DNA of 64,000 bases from Cladocopium goreaui (lineage: Eukaryota > Sar > Dinophyceae > Suessiales > Symbiodiniaceae), in assembly GCA_947184155.2 (NCBI GenBank), contig CAMXCT020000504.1, positions 1 through 64,000 of the forward strand, in the 5' to 3' direction. Shown in pieces: positions 20,996 through 32,727 of the stretch; position 1 is the stretch's first letter; every line of letters begins with the position of its first letter. A program made the translations under genes and the position numbers. The notes under the pieces were generated by a model. The model ran no database searches. It was not told where the DNA came from and saw only the letters and a program-made list of their open reading frames with translations.

Positions 20996-21489
20996 CTTCA
21001 TAGCAGAGCGGTGAAAGAAGGCTCCCAAAAATAGAGGCTATCCATGGCTATCCTAGTTCTGTTTGCTTCTAACAACGGGAAATCTGAAGGGATCTGCAAG
21101 AGTTTCGTTGGAAGTGCAAATTTGATCAAATTTGGTTGTTTAGACTTAGGACACGACCTTGGACGGTATTGTGGCAGAATGAGGGATGACTAGTGAGGCG
21201 CTTTCTGTTTGTGCAATTTGCGCCTTAGTCTAGTGGAAGGACCTTGGGCACCGCACCGTTGGAACTTGCAAAATCTCAGCCCTGCCAGTGGCTGTCTTGA
21301 ATTTCATTGCAGTTCTATATATTATATTCTGTGTGGGGAGGGCGACAATGGAACCTCTGTGTGAATTGTAGGGTCTGAGGTCACATCATTCACAAGAGCT
21401 GGAAAGGATGTGGATGACAACATGCAGCTACACTTTATTGTGCTGAAACCTGCCTGATGAGTCTGATGGGATACCCAAGCTGCCTAAGT

Positions 21490-21681
21490 TCAAACCCAAT
21501 TCGGCCGTCTCCATGACTGGGGCGTCCGGACGCCAGACCCATCTTCCGTAGCCACGTAGCGCAGTCTGATGTCAAGCAAACACCTCTCCAAATAGGGACC
21601 GTTGGGATTCGTAGCCAAGAGAAACCAGGTACCGGCGCCAACAGCGACCCTGGGAAATTTGCACATGGCGTCATAAGTCAT
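21490..21681 (-). CDS. candidate exon, unknown
   Basis: The frame starts with ATG next to an AAAG acceptor and reads CKFPRVAVGAGTWFLLATNP then NGPYLERCLLDIRLRYVATE. 63 codons to the stop. 21000-21480 shows nothing else. Confidence 0.5.
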   Translation of the reverse strand: MTYDAMCKFPRVAVGAGTWFLLATNPNGPYLERCLLDIRLRYVATEDGSGVRTPQSWRRPNWV

Positions 21682-21793
21682 CTTTCAAAAATCCTGCGTT
21701 TTCCGGCATTTCCACAAGTACCCACTCATCTTCAACAGCAGGAATCGTTGGTATTTACAGGAGGGCGAGGCCTTTTTTTAAACCATTGGAATT

Positions 21794-22438
21794 GTGCATT
21801 TCAAAGGATTATTTTTCAAAAAATGTGATTCGAGGTCGCTTTCAAGCAAAAGTGTTTTTTCCTCATCTTCAGCGGCATTTGTTTGCCATCTTGGCCAGGT
21901 CTATCAGCGTTTCAGCAGCGTAGCATCAAGAGCGCCCCAGGAGTTCCAAGAACATGTCAGCAGCGTAGCATCAAGAGCGCCCAAGAAGTTCCAAGAACAT
22001 GTCAGCAGCATAGCATCAAGAGCGCCCCAGAAGTTCCAAGAACATGTCAGCAGCGTAGCATCAAGAGCGTCCCAGAAGTTCCAAGAACATGTCAGCAGCG
22101 TAGCATCAAGAGCGCCCCAGAAGTTCCAAGAACATGTCAGCAGCGTAGCATCAAGAGCGTCACAGAAGTTCCAGAGCGTCCCAGAAGTTCCAAGAACATG
22201 TCAGCAGCGTAGCATCAAGAGCGCCCCAGAAGTTCCAAGAACATGTCAGCAGCGTAGCATCACGAGCGTCTCAGAAGTTCCAAGAACATGTCAGCAGCGT
22301 AGCATCAAGAGCGCCCCAGAAGTTCCAAGAACATGCCAGCAGCGTAGCATCAAGAGCGCCCCAGAAGTTCCAAGAACATGTCAGCAGCGTAGCATCAAGA
22401 GCGCCCCAAAAAGTTCCAAGAACATGTCAGCAGCGTAG
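21794..22438 (+). CDS. 5' part of a 15-residue-repeat open frame
   Basis: A GTG-initiated frame opens with a unique segment, SSKSVFSSSSAAFVCHLGQ, then enters repeats of SSVASRAPQKFQEHV. An irregular copy near 22165-22190 shifts it into a second frame (VPRTCQQRSIKSAPE), and an extra A near 22410 ends it. A stop precedes the GTG, so expression may need an upstream exon. The polar, helix-friendly repeat is not a family I know. Confidence 0.35.
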   Translation: MHFKGLFFKKCDSRSLSSKSVFSSSSAAFVCHLGQVYQRFSSVASRAPQEFQEHVSSVASRAPKKFQEHVSSIASRAPQKFQEHVSSVASRASQKFQEHVSSVASRAPQKFQEHVSSVASRASQKFQSVPEVPRTCQQRSIKSAPEVPRTCQQRSITSVSEVPRTCQQRSIKSAPEVPRTCQQRSIKSAPEVPRTCQQRSIKSAPKSSKNMSAA

Positions 22439-23325
22439 CATCAAGAGCGTCTGAAGTTCCAAGAACATGCCAGCAGCATGGCATCAAGAGCGCCTCAGAA
22501 GTTCCAAGAACATGTCAGCAGCGTAGCACCAAGAGCGCTCAGAAGTTCCAAGAACATGTCAGCAGCGTAGCATCAAGAGCGCCCAAGAAGTTCCAAGAAC
22601 ATGTCAGCAGCGTAGAATCAAGAGCGTCTCAGAAGTTCCAAGAACATGTTAGCAGCGTAGCATCAAGAGCGCCCCAGGAGTTCCAAGAACATGTCAGCAG
22701 CGTAGCATCAAGAGCGCCTCAGAAGTTCCAAGATCATGTCAGCAGCGTAGCATCAAGAGCATCTCCGAAGTTCCAAGAACATGTCAGAAGCGGAGCATCA
22801 AGAGCGCCCCAGAAGTTCCAAGAACATGTCAGCAGCGTAGCATCAAGAGCCCCTCAGAAGTTCCAAGAACATGTCAGCAGCGTAGCATCAAGAGCGCCCC
22901 AGAAGTTCCAGGAACAGGCCAGCAGCGTAGCACCAAGAGCGTCTCAAAAGTTCCAAGAACATGTCGGCAGCGTAGCGTCAAGAGCGTCTCAAAAGTTCCA
23001 AGAACATGTCAGCAGCGTAGCATCAAGAGCGCCCCAGAAGTCCCAAGAACATGTCAGCAGCGTAGCATCAAGAGCGCCCCAGAAGTTCCAAGAACATGTC
23101 AGCAGCGTAGAATCAAGAGCGTCTCAGAAGTTCCAAGAACATGTCAGCAGCGTAGCATCAAGAGCGTCCCAGAAGTTCCAAGAACATGTCAGGAGTGTAG
23201 CATCAAGAGCGCCTCAGGAGTTCCATGAACAGGTCAGCAGCGTAGAATCAAGAGCGTCTCAGAAGTTCCAAGAACATGTCAGCAGCGTAGCATCAAGAGC
23301 GTCTCAGAAATTCCAAACACAAAAG
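21903..23325. repeat. 45-bp minisatellite, about 31 copies, codon-phased
   Basis: The unit contains AGCGTAGCATCAAGAGCGCC and GTTCCAAGAACATGTCAGC and totals 45 bp, so it preserves frame. From about 22540 to 23310 the period is exact. One plus frame is stop-free from 22393 to 23433 (347 codons) and ends in a lysine-rich tail (KKAYKKAKKKTDARR) before TAG at 23434. That frame has no ATG. Confidence 0.95.
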
Positions 23326-23485
23326 AAAGCATATAAGAAAGCAAAAAAAAAAACGGATGCGAGAAGAACGTTATTACACTCCGCCAAACCCCCAAAAACC
23401 CCCCATGTGCCTCCTTGTACATGTGTGGGATGCTAGGGCTAACGTTACCAACATGAAGGGGGAAATATAAAATTGGCGTTTTCCT

Positions 23486-24318
23486 ATGGGGTCGCTAACA
23501 GTGCCGCCAGCAGAAATCAGCCCAAATTCTGTGCAATGGCCCTCTCACTTTTACAGCGAGGCCAGATTGCTGGCTGACAAGCAACTGCTTTTAAGGGGGC
23601 ACCCCATTGAGGTCCTGAAAATGTGCAAAAAGTGTCACTGGACATTGCTCTTGGAATCTACAACTGTCCACTGTCTAAGGCATCACAGACATATCACACT
23701 GTCGGCAAGCTGGTGCCACCAAGCCACAACGCTGGTAGGAAAGCGATGCATGACCTGCATAATCTCCGTGCTCTGGGAATTGCTTGCCGCTAATTTATCT
23801 CAAACCCCAAAATCAAATCTATTCAAATCTGTTGCAGGACAAACGTTTACAATCCGCACAATGTTTCTACAAGATGTGACCATCCCTCTGCAAGTTCAAA
23901 ACCGCTCACTGTTTGGCCCTCACAAGCTTGGAAGAGAGAAGTCAAGGTTCCAAACCTCAACATCTGATACCCTGCGAAACCACCTCACCCAACAGCACAC
24001 AAGATGTTCTTTCCAGCTGTTGTTTACCCCGCCTTCATCCACCAGGCGTTCAGGCAGCAAAGAGCTCAAGAGTTGCACCATCCAAAGCAACGTGGCAGGC
24101 AATGCCTCTGGCAACCTCGATGGGTACCATCAGCAGCCCCCAACATCCCCCATCCACTGTCAAGTCCCAGTGCTTTTGGACCGCTAACAACTGCCAGAAC
24201 TTGGGGCCTCTGGCTGGTTTCAACACCTTCTCAGGGAGTCCGTGACCATGAAACCCAACCTTTAGCTACAATACCCTACAAATGCTACCCAATCAAATCA
24301 ATTTATTCAGCAAAGTAA
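23486..24318 (+). other. plus-strand open region, coding status uncertain
   Basis: An ATG frame runs 233 codons from 23486 to 24187 (LLADKQLLLRGHPIEVLKMC; LWELLAANLSQTPKSNLFKS). A second plus frame has protein-like pieces (KLVPPSHNAGRKAMHDLHNL; PAVVYPAFIHQAFRQQRAQE). Interleaved pieces in two frames of one strand suggest a decayed gene or mobile element, but I recognise no domain. Confidence 0.3.
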
Positions 24319-24394
24319 ATCAGCGGCCGTAGAAATCTATATATATATAACTATATATACATATCCAATTCATTCCAATTCTATAAAGAAGTGG

Positions 24395-24787
24395 TGAAAA
24401 CCAAGTCCTGCCGAGGTGCTCGGGAAGACCAACTGCACCAGAACGGTCCAGCAGGGCTTGCAGGAGGTCCCGATCTGCAACGATGGAGTTCACAAACCTC
24501 GGCTTGGGAGGATATGAGATGCAGACAGGGAAAGAATATGGAAGAACAATCCTCCCATATCCTCCCAAGCTGGAGGGAACTTCAAGTTTTGCGCAAAGCC
24601 TTCTCCGTTAGCAAGTTGAAGGAGCACAGCACTTGCTAATCTCTAAAATCACTAGTTACTTGATTTTGAGAAAGGTTTGCTTAGATATCTTAGATGATGC
24701 TTGACTCGGCTAACTTGCACAAATTGCACGCGTCCAATACGTATCCAAACTTCCAAACATTCTCAGGTTGAAGTCGCTCCATGCGAT
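24395..24787 (-). CDS. three small candidate exons, unknown
   Basis: ATG at 24771 opens MERLQPENVWKFGYVLDACN then LCKLAESSII. Near 24640-24570 a frame reads LLQLANGEGFAQNLKFPPAW. 24504-24395 reads SIVADRDLLQALLDRSGAVG then LPEHLGRTWFSP. All are on the minus strand. The joins are not established. Confidence 0.4.
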
Positions 24788-24941
24788 TGCCCGGATGGAT
24801 CCGGATGGCATATTTAAAATATGGACGGATGACGGATGGATGACGACGGATGTTTACCGATTTTGGGGCCCCAGGTCGTATGGGACAAGCCCAAGAAATC
24901 TCCATGGCAAGGCACTGCTGACGGCTTGGCAATTTGATTTC

Positions 24942-25145
24942 CTAGGGCCAAGTTGCGGGGTGTGGTACATGGCATGCTTGTAACTCCCTTGGCATCTGCC
25001 AAAAGGCATTTAGTTCCATTGTGATGTGGCAAAAAATGTTTTTGGCGGACATTGCCACTTCTGATTTCTTGCTCTGATTGTAGCTGCCGGCTTGCGAGAG
25101 TATCACTGAAATGCCATCGGCCATCGTTCTACCATATTTACACAA
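24942..25145 (-). CDS. candidate exon, unknown
   Basis: The frame reads DGISVILSQAGSYNQSKKSE then NIFCHITMELNAFWQMPREL. No clear splice limits. 25150-26418 has several open frames on both strands with no convincing exon. Confidence 0.35.
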   Translation of the reverse strand: MCKYGRTMADGISVILSQAGSYNQSKKSEVAMSAKNIFCHITMELNAFWQMPRELQACHVPHPATWP

Positions 25146-26418
25146 ATACTATCAATAGCACCTATCCGCACTCTACTTTCTGCTCCGAGCCTGCTTCCAG
25201 AATAAATCAGGAAAACATCGACAGACTATGAACGACTCCAGCTCCACTAAGCTCATCTAAGCTCAAGAGAGCTCCAGCTCCACGTCTGCGCCGAGTTTCT
25301 CTCCAAGCGCTTTCTGCAATTGTCCTCGCTGCTGCGGGCGAGGTCTCTAAGCTCTGAGCCAAGGTCCGGTGGTCGGAGCCTGCAACGAGGGCAAATTGAC
25401 ACAGGCACGGGGCAGAACGGTGTCCAACCCCTTCACTTCTGTTGGGATATGTTGAGATACTACGGGCAGTAGCGAACCGAGAAAATTGGCCGAACCCGAG
25501 AGGGAACTAGTTTCTCAATGCAAATCATAAGTTGTGTATTGGGATAAGTCCCAAATGAGTCAAAACAGTTTGAAAGCCGGAAGATTGCTCTGCAAAAGTT
25601 CAATGTTGAAGTTGGGATGGGTTGGGTAACGGAATGGGTACAGATGGATCCAGTACTTCCCGGGTTGGGCCCACAAGGCACCAAACGTCAGCACAGCCAC
25701 AGAGCTGCCGTTCTGCCAAGCAACGGCTACGCTCCAGGTGCCACCACCCGATTTCCTGCCGCTGCCGTTTGGCCGGTCTCGTGCCAGGGTCTCTGCATCC
25801 TGGGCTTGGGTCGTTGCTGAAACTGTTGTGGATACCCATGGAAGGTTTCAGGCCTCGACCAGCAGGAAGTGCCTCCAACAGCCACTCGGCACAGCGACCC
25901 CACAGCAGGTGCTTTGGCAGTGGGATGCGTGCAATTTGAATCCTGCAGCAGCGAATGGAGCTTGAGCAGCAAAAAAATATTGCTGAAGCAGCCCAGTGTG
26001 TTGCATTTTCCTAACAAAAACCCAGCACCAATTGGCCTTTCGATTTGCTCATGCCGAGGCAGTCTGCTCCACCACGCCGAAACATCATCTGCGCAGGGCA
26101 ATTCGAGGCAACTGCCACAGGACAACTCTGTCGCTGGACTTATCAATGGAATGCTCAGCACCACCCTATTTGCACTGCCTTCCAGTGTAGGCTGCGCAGC
26201 TTTGGCCCAGTCATTCAACAACTCGGGGCTTTGCTTCCCTGCCACTTCTTTGCCTGCCAGCATCGACTAAATCCATCTCACCCAGGACTCTTGTCTTTTT
26301 GTTTTTTGATGTTATTGCTGGAGGATGCTGGAGGAACGGACCTGCTTTTCAAAAATGCAAAAACAAAATATCACAAGTGTAAAACATCTATAAAACCACG
26401 CCACGACTTCCTTCTACT

Positions 26419-26580
26419 TCACCTAACTAATTCATCTTGTAAAGCTTGGTGTGTGCCACTTAGCATCACTTTGGCCAAGGTACTGATGCGGGCATTCAGG
26501 GCCTGCAGCAGTGCTGGTTCCAGACCTTGGAAATGGAGACCTACCACGAAGACCTGGCAAGGTGCGGAAGAGCCCGACAT
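26419..26580 (-). CDS. small exon or short gene, unknown
   Basis: ATG to TGA, 53 codons, reading GLHFQGLEPALLQALNARIS then TLAKVMLSGTHQALQDELVR. It is helical and leucine-rich in character. It could be a first exon, a last exon or a short protein. Confidence 0.4.
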   Translation of the reverse strand: MSGSSAPCQVFVVGLHFQGLEPALLQALNARISTLAKVMLSGTHQALQDELVR

Positions 26581-27023
26581 GACATACACAAACAGGCTAA
26601 GCGGCTACACCTAATTACGCATATCCGCATATCTATACAACATTATATATAAACTATATAATTATAATTATAACGTATCATAAACCCTAGGAATGCTAGA
26701 AATCATGGAACATCCTACCTAAGTATGCAAAACATCAAGAAGACAATATGAAGACCACTGGGTTGTTATGGTTGTTGATCATCCCTGGCTGGTTCAGAAA
26801 ACACCTCCGCTAGCAACAATGCTTCCGATGATCAACTTGGTGATTGATACGGTTGGGTGAAGTAGCGTCTTTGGTCTGGAGGCACGAATAAAAAATGTTC
26901 AAGGCTCTCACTCACGCAAAACAAATATCAGAAGTCCAGGCTGCGCTGCTCAACAGTAGCCAACACACTGCCCAGGCATTTCAAGTGAATGTGTTTTGTG
27001 TGATTTCACATGTCTGCTTGCAC

Positions 27024-27112
27024 CTTGTAGCTGTCGCCATTCATGGTAGGAACTGCGCAGAGCTCTGTCTGTTGGAACAATCCACTGGCCTTAGGAGACA
27101 AATAAGCGCCGC
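27024..27112 (-). CDS. internal exon, unknown
   Basis: The acceptor AGAATTTTGAG, with G following, precedes 27112 and the donor GTGCAA follows 27024. The frame reads AYLSPKASGLFQQTELCAVP then TMNGDSYK. The antisense plus frame is also open, so the strand is likely rather than certain. Confidence 0.4.
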
Positions 27113-27182
27113 CTCAAAATTCTAAGACATTTCGATGTCAAAGAAGATTGTGAGTTACACAGTTGCCGGGATCATATTGAAG

Positions 27183-27476
27183 TCATTGATGCCGGTATTT
27201 CCTTGGGAGCCTGCTAGGTCCTAGGTGTGTGGTGGGAACCCCTGCAGAAACCACCATCAATGGCCAACATCCCCAAAGCATCCCATAGCTGCCATAGCTC
27301 CAACCTGTCAAGCAGCCAATGCAGCCAGAGTCTTCCACGGCAACTGACACACCAGGCAGCCACCAACACGAAGCCCTCCTGGCTGCATGCTGCACATGGC
27401 TTGGCTCACGAGTCTGACCCCGAAAAACATCCCTAAACTCCCAATCGTTGACAACCGTCTGTTGCGCCGTTATCAT
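27183..27476 (-). CDS. candidate exon, unknown
   Basis: The frame reads QTVVNDWEFRDVFRGQTREP then ARRASCWWLPGVSVAVEDSG. The antisense frame is also open. Confidence 0.3.
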   Translation of the reverse strand: MITAQQTVVNDWEFRDVFRGQTREPSHVQHAARRASCWWLPGVSVAVEDSGCIGCLTGWSYGSYGMLWGCWPLMVVSAGVPTTHLGPSRLPRKYRHQ

Positions 27477-27558
27477 ATCACAATATATATCAATATATCA
27501 CAATAATTCACAATATATCACAATATCACAATGATGGTTACTGATGGCTCATGTCTTC

Positions 27559-27740
27559 TTAACCAAAGAGTACATTCCCAAGTGTCAAAGCAAAGGCTCC
27601 TATGGCTGCCACGAAAGCCGCAAGAGTACCGGCCTGTCCATGCATGCAATCGGATGGAGAATGCCCGCTACAATACCGCCAGCAAAAATGTTGCCCGTAA
27701 AGGCCAGCGTTATACAGGCAAAAACAAAAACAGGAGGCAT
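27559..27740 (-). CDS. membrane-helix exon with an apparent frameshift
   Basis: From ATG at 27740 one frame reads PVFVFACITLAFTGNIFAGG then IVAGILHPIACMDRP and stops at 27600. The adjacent frame of the same strand reads GTLAAFVAAIGAFALTLGNV and stops at 27559. Two hydrophobic helices in neighbouring frames suggest a frameshift in a membrane-protein exon. The family is not recognised. Confidence 0.35.
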
Positions 27741-28024
27741 CCTAAAGTTCTATCTGGGTTACATATTCAAATGTAGAATTGGAACCAGGAGATCTCATGC
27801 TGATGCACAACCACAATCCTAGACACAGCTACAGTAGGAAACTACAGAGTTGCTGTTGTGAAAGCAAGATTCAGGAGAAAAGGAAGCCCACAATACATGA
27901 TAATACATGCACAGGTCCAACAAAAACAACCCAAAATCCGAAAATGGTTCATGTTCATTGACTCATTAGATCTCATTATAATATAGCATTTGGCAGTATC
28001 CGTGAAAATCCCCTGCCCACTGCC

Positions 28025-28250
28025 CACCTCTGGGCTTTCTGGCAAGGTGGACACTATGGAGACATGAGCCAGTCGAGTGGCCAAGTCATGTCGACCCAGA
28101 CCGATCCATTTCCAGTACTCCTTGCCATTCCACAACTGCCCGTCCTCAGCTCCGGTGTTTGGTCTCCAAGTTAGTTTTTTGGCACCTGGAGTCTGAAACG
28201 GCATTAGGAGAATTCCACTATACCTCTGGCAACTGCTCGGCCTAAGGCAA
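28025..28250 (-). CDS. candidate exon, unknown
   Basis: After the acceptor CTGTAATCAG the frame reads RPNTGAEDGQLWNGKEYWKW then RHDLATRLAHVSIVSTLPES, to a donor GTGGGC. A further upstream island at 28532-28300 (LVSQHVGQREAAGRLFELAM) may belong to the same gene. Confidence 0.45.
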
Positions 28251-28879
28251 CTCTCCTGATTACAGATTTTGCTTCGGGATCTTGACCGCATGGAGCTTGT
28301 TGCAAGGGACCAAGCTTAAAGATCTCAAAGGCATAGCCAATTCAAACAGGCGGCCAGCAGCCTCCCGCTGTCCGACATGTTGTGAAACCAATTTCCAGCA
28401 AAGTGTAGGAACAGCCTGGGATGGTTGCAGTATGTGCCATGCTGCCGAATGTCGCCCAAGTGGTGTGTTCAAACAATGGAACTTGGCCCTTGCCCTTGGA
28501 TCACCCAGCTCTTGTGCCTTCTGGCAACGCATGTCACTTGCATCATCAACAAATAACAGTAACTTTCAGTTGCTACATAAATTATAAGAGCTCAGTCTGC
28601 CGTATACCTAAAGAAATCTTCCGAAATCAGTTATCGGACCATCGAGAAACGACTCCTCCAGCTCACTCCAATCCGCAAGGCCGTTCTCCATTTGTGGGTT
28701 CTCCGAGGCAGCTCGCCTGGTGCATCACAATGGTCCACAAGCCCCATAGGTCGGAGGTGAAAATGGGTGGGTTTTCTCAGTGGATAGTTGTGCCCACTGG
28801 GTCGTACTCAGGTTTAGAGTTTCTTGCTCGGATATGCTTATATCATCTTATATCATCTTATAATTTAGATCTCATAGTC

Positions 28880-29677
28880 AAGACTTAAACTGAAGTGTGT
28901 TGCTCAACGGAGATTTGATTCCAAAATATTCCAAAGCAGCTCCAACAGCCAAGGCTTCTCCACTCGTCATGAGCATGGCGCAATATCAAGTCTATCATAG
29001 ACCATCCATTACATCCATTTTCACATCCCATCACATCCGATGCCACAGCTGCCAAAGTGGCCATCGCCAGCTGTGGGGCTCTGGCGCCAGCAGGTGGTTC
29101 AATGCGAGTACCTGACAGCTGATCTTCAAAGAAAGATTTAGAAAAGAACGTGCAATATCATTACTCCTTATTATATAAATCTACGTGTTTCTTTATTGTT
29201 CATGTCAGTTTCATAACCCATCCTGCCCAGTTGATGAGCTTGTGACTCAATTACGCCTAAAGGCGTCTCAAACATTCCAGGAGAAATGGGAAAAGTGATG
29301 AGCTTTCTCCGCCAAGTTGCTGAGAGTGCCGCATCTCCTCCCACATGGAGGGAGCACAGCCTCTCCCGTTTGTCCTTTCGCACCATCCAGCTGGCCTCAA
29401 ACCACCAAACCCTCTGGAGAATCACCTGGAAGAACGTGGTATCTGTCTCTGTCCAAAATTCTACAAAGGCACTAAAGGCACTTGGGAGTTCTATGTTGGT
29501 TGATTCATGATGGATCATCCAGGTGTTGTGAGGTTTCAGTGACAGGTCGAGGTACCGGGTAGATCCGGGTAGGCTCAGTCGCTCTGGAAATAAGATCAGC
29601 CGGGTGACTTTATAGTGCTCGAGCACCAATAAATGGCATCGCCAAGTCCTTACAGGTACAATGTAAGGTGCGCCCAA
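28880..29677 (-). CDS. three candidate exons of one gene, unknown
   Basis: 29677-29171 is open for 168 codons: HLLVLEHYKVTRLILFPERL, FSAFVEFWTETDTTFFQVIL and RVWWFEASWMVRKDKRERLC. About 29108-29036 reads TRIEPPAGARAPQLAMATLA. About 28979-28880 reads MLMTSGEALAVGAALEYFGI then KSPLSNTLQFKS and a stop. Consistent strand and composition suggest one transcript, but the splice junctions are not worked out. Confidence 0.45.
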
Positions 29678-30124
29678 ATCTGACAGCGCCTAAATCTGGA
29701 TTCACGAAACAAAAGCACATAAGAAAACCAGGGGGAAGTGTGATTCAGCACTTTCAGGGACTTCTCATTCTCTCTCCACTCCATCATTGAAACATATCTA
29801 TACATATCTAGCCACCAGCACCACCACTGCACGCAATGCTGCCGCAGTTCTCTGAGAGATCTTCTGTGCACTGGGAAGGCTCCGTGCGTTGGCTCTGCAA
29901 GCCTGAGAATTACGGGAAAGAACGCGCAAAAACAATGGTTGGATATGATTTCTGTTTGTTGGGGATTATGCAGCGTCCTTTTTTGGGGTACATGCATCAC
30001 TGGTGAAATTTGGTGAAATCAGCATGAGCGAATGGATTGCCAAAAGGGTCAAGTCATGTCACCAACCGCTGCAGGCATTCACGCCTTTAAACAATCTAGA
30101 CTTGTACCTTTGCTGGTCAGGGAA

Positions 30125-30500
30125 TTCAGGGGAACCCCATCCCATTGCTGGGATATATATATATATAACCCCTCTGGGGCACGATAACATGTTTGCAGTA
30201 TTGGTATATATAATGCACATATATATATATATATATACATATATTTATATGCACAACATATTTACTATATGTACATTGTATCGTATAGTATATACGGAAC
30301 ATGTATATACATATATATATATATATACGACATGTATATAAATATATACATACATCATATACCCTGCATATATCTGCATATACAGATAGATAGACAATCA
30401 AACGTATGTACATATATATATATATATACATAATTATACATATTGGATATTGCTATAGATATTGATATAGATAATATAGATATTAATATGTACGTGTGTG
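30125..30500. repeat. TATATA/TACATA microsatellites
   Basis: Many TATATATA, GTATATAC and AGATATAGAT runs end in a GTGTGT/CTGTCTGC tract near 30490-30525. The open frames here are artefacts of repeats. Confidence 0.85.
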
Positions 30501-30539
30501 TGTGTGTCTGTCTGCCTGTCTGTCTGTCCGTGCGCGCAC

Positions 30540-30629
30540 CATCCTAATTTTGGACGCGCCTATCCGATAGAAACCCACAGAGGCTGCACCTGCAATGCTT
30601 CCATCGCCTGCCAGCTGCCCAGCCAGGTC
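30540..30629 (-). CDS. internal exon, unknown, exactly 30 codons
   Basis: The acceptor TTATCGTTTCAG, with G following, precedes 30629 and GTGCGC follows 30540. The 90 bases read DLAGQLAGDGSIAGAASVGF then YRIGASKIRM, in phase 0 at both ends. The protein-like content and exact frame make this a strong exon. Confidence 0.5.
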
Positions 30630-31025
30630 CTGAAACGATAAGTGCCGCTGGCTGATAGGACGATAGGACGATAATTTGATCATGAGTTCTTTAGTTAAGA
30701 CTTGTATGCCCTCTGATTTAAGGTTGCCTTGGGGAAGTTCATTGTAGATACGGCAATATCAATATCTATACTCTCTGTACTTGTTTGATCTTTTCTGGCA
30801 CTCTTGCACCTCCTCAAGCTGGAGTTTCATAGCATTATTGGGATATTTCCACATAAAGGCAGGGGTACTGCGATTGTATGTTTGCTTCAGGCGCATGAAG
30901 CAAACAGGAAACATCGATCATGAAACAGGATTTCGTCCCTGCATCAATGCTATGCCTACAGTAAACCTTGAAAAATGATGAAATATATATATATATACGC
31001 CTTTGTACAGGCAATGATGAGCTCA

Positions 31026-31203
31026 TTCACCCCAGTCTTGGCTTAGTATGGTCCATGTTTTTTTTGGCGTCGTATCCACCACGGATATCCACAGATATCC
31101 ACAGATCATGTTTCCCTCGACCGCCAGACCATCCAGACCTGCTGCCAAGTAGAGGCAATGTGCGGCTTTCGCAACTGGAACGAAGGCAGCACCATGCAGC
31201 GTG
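31026..31203 (-). CDS. candidate exon, unknown
   Basis: The frame is open without ATG and reads LHGAAFVPVAKAAHCLYLAA then GLDGLAVEGNMICGYLW, ending TPKKTWTILSQDWGE and a stop. Possible acceptor GGCAACGAG. Confidence 0.4.
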
Positions 31204-31641
31204 ACTCGTTGCCGTCATCCCACGGCCCATGGCGGTCAGACGGGATGCAGCCTATCCAATTGGTGCGTCCCGGGTAACTCCCTGTGCTGCAGGCAAGTTC
31301 AATTGATTCAAGACTCTTGATCTAGTTGGTTTTCGGAATGAGTTGGGTGAAATGAGGCAAATGTGTGCTTGCAGTATAGCATATCTGCCAGCTACCGTAC
31401 TGAGATTTCTCTCAATATCATGGATCATAGCACAGTGTTTGGGATGCCAACTCAAGTTCAAGGTGGCACAACTTGGCATATCTTGAGCTGCTAAGCTGCA
31501 GGAGGCACAGCCCATGCCATGAAAACACCTCCTATTTCCGCAGGGGCTGGAGCCTTCCTGAATTGCTTCTAGTATCTTCTGGTGGCTTCATGACAAAATG
31601 TATATGGCCATGAGTAGCTGTGGTCATTTGGCAGGTTTTAC

Positions 31642-31760
31642 TGGCACAGTTGCTGGCTTTCCAGCGTGTCATGCGCCAAATCATGACAGGACTGGAAGGA
31701 CGCTCCTCGAAGAGCGGTTGCTGCCGGACTTTGGCCAAACAACCCAAGCTGGGTTTCGTG
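31642..31760 (-). CDS. internal exon, unknown
   Basis: The acceptor TTCTTTTTGAG precedes 31760 and the donor GTAAAA follows 31642. The frame reads HETQLGLFGQSPAATALRGA then SFQSCHDLAHDTLESQQLC. A plus frame over the same bases (KQPKLGFVLKKKSEMQGEHH) is also open. I prefer the minus strand because of the splice motifs and the regional bias. Confidence 0.4.
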
Positions 31761-31847
31761 CTCAAAAAGAAATCCGAAATGCAAGGCGAACATCACAAAT
31801 CAGACAGGAGTTCTGGTAGTTCTGTGTAAAAACACTGATGATAGTTG

Positions 31848-31911
31848 TTTAATGATGAGGATGATGCTCGTGGCGATGACGATAGCCGTGGCAGTGACGA
31901 TGACGATGACG

Positions 31912-31944
<33 letters not shown>

Positions 31945-31946
31945 CT
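31848..31946. repeat. GATGAC/GATGAT microsatellite
   Basis: Degenerate GAT/GAC triplets merge into a GATGAT run. A poly-Asp reading on the plus strand is an artefact. Confidence 0.9.
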
Positions 31947-32727
31947 GTTCAAAATGCAGATAATTCGATGCTGTTAAAACCAAAGGCTGAACCCTCGGTC
32001 GCCTGCATTGTTTTAAGCATAAACCCCCGGAGCAACGCGAAAATGTTCGCAGGCAATGAACTGCCTGCAGTTTGGTGAAGGCTTCGTCTGCTGGGGCCCT
32101 GGAGTCTGATTGGTGTACTCAATCCGTTGGTGGGTGCTGTGCTTTTTTAGTCGTGCATATTCTGCAACCCTTGCTGCCCCCTGGCATCCGAATATACAAA
32201 CAAAATCAAGTAAATACACGCACGTGTATGTTTATATATATATATATGTGTGTGTATATGTATACACGCACGTTAGATACAATATTGTTAGATTAAATAT
32301 GCATATAAAAGCACATTCATTTATTTCTATCTACTTAGACTCAGACCTAATTCATTGGCTCCCTGGCTTCCTGGGCAAGATTTGTCAATAATCGCAGGGC
32401 ACAAGAAGCACATAGCAGAGCGTTGGCGGTCTTGGTATTACATCATTTACGTCTCCACAGTACGGTGGTTGGCAAGTGAGTCCCTGATCCCTGAAACGGT
32501 GGTTGTTCTGCCTCCTGAACACCCTCTCAATTTGGACTGGAAATTATGAGGTGCCTACAGTTTCAGCATTTTTTCAGGGATCCCAACGCGTTTCCTACTA
32601 GGGAAATGAAGACGGCGATCAAAAGCTGAACGAGATTGCACAGCTGCAAAATAAGTATGATGCCGAAAACCTTTGGTTCTGAGCATTCCTGGAGTTGCTT
32701 TCCGTGGACAGTGAAAGCAGCCCAAAC

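Noticed and set aside
21903..23325. The 45-bp repeat considered as a CRISPR array or centromere satellite
   Set aside because: There are no spacers, and the unit is codon-phased and GC-balanced. A coding minisatellite is the simpler reading.
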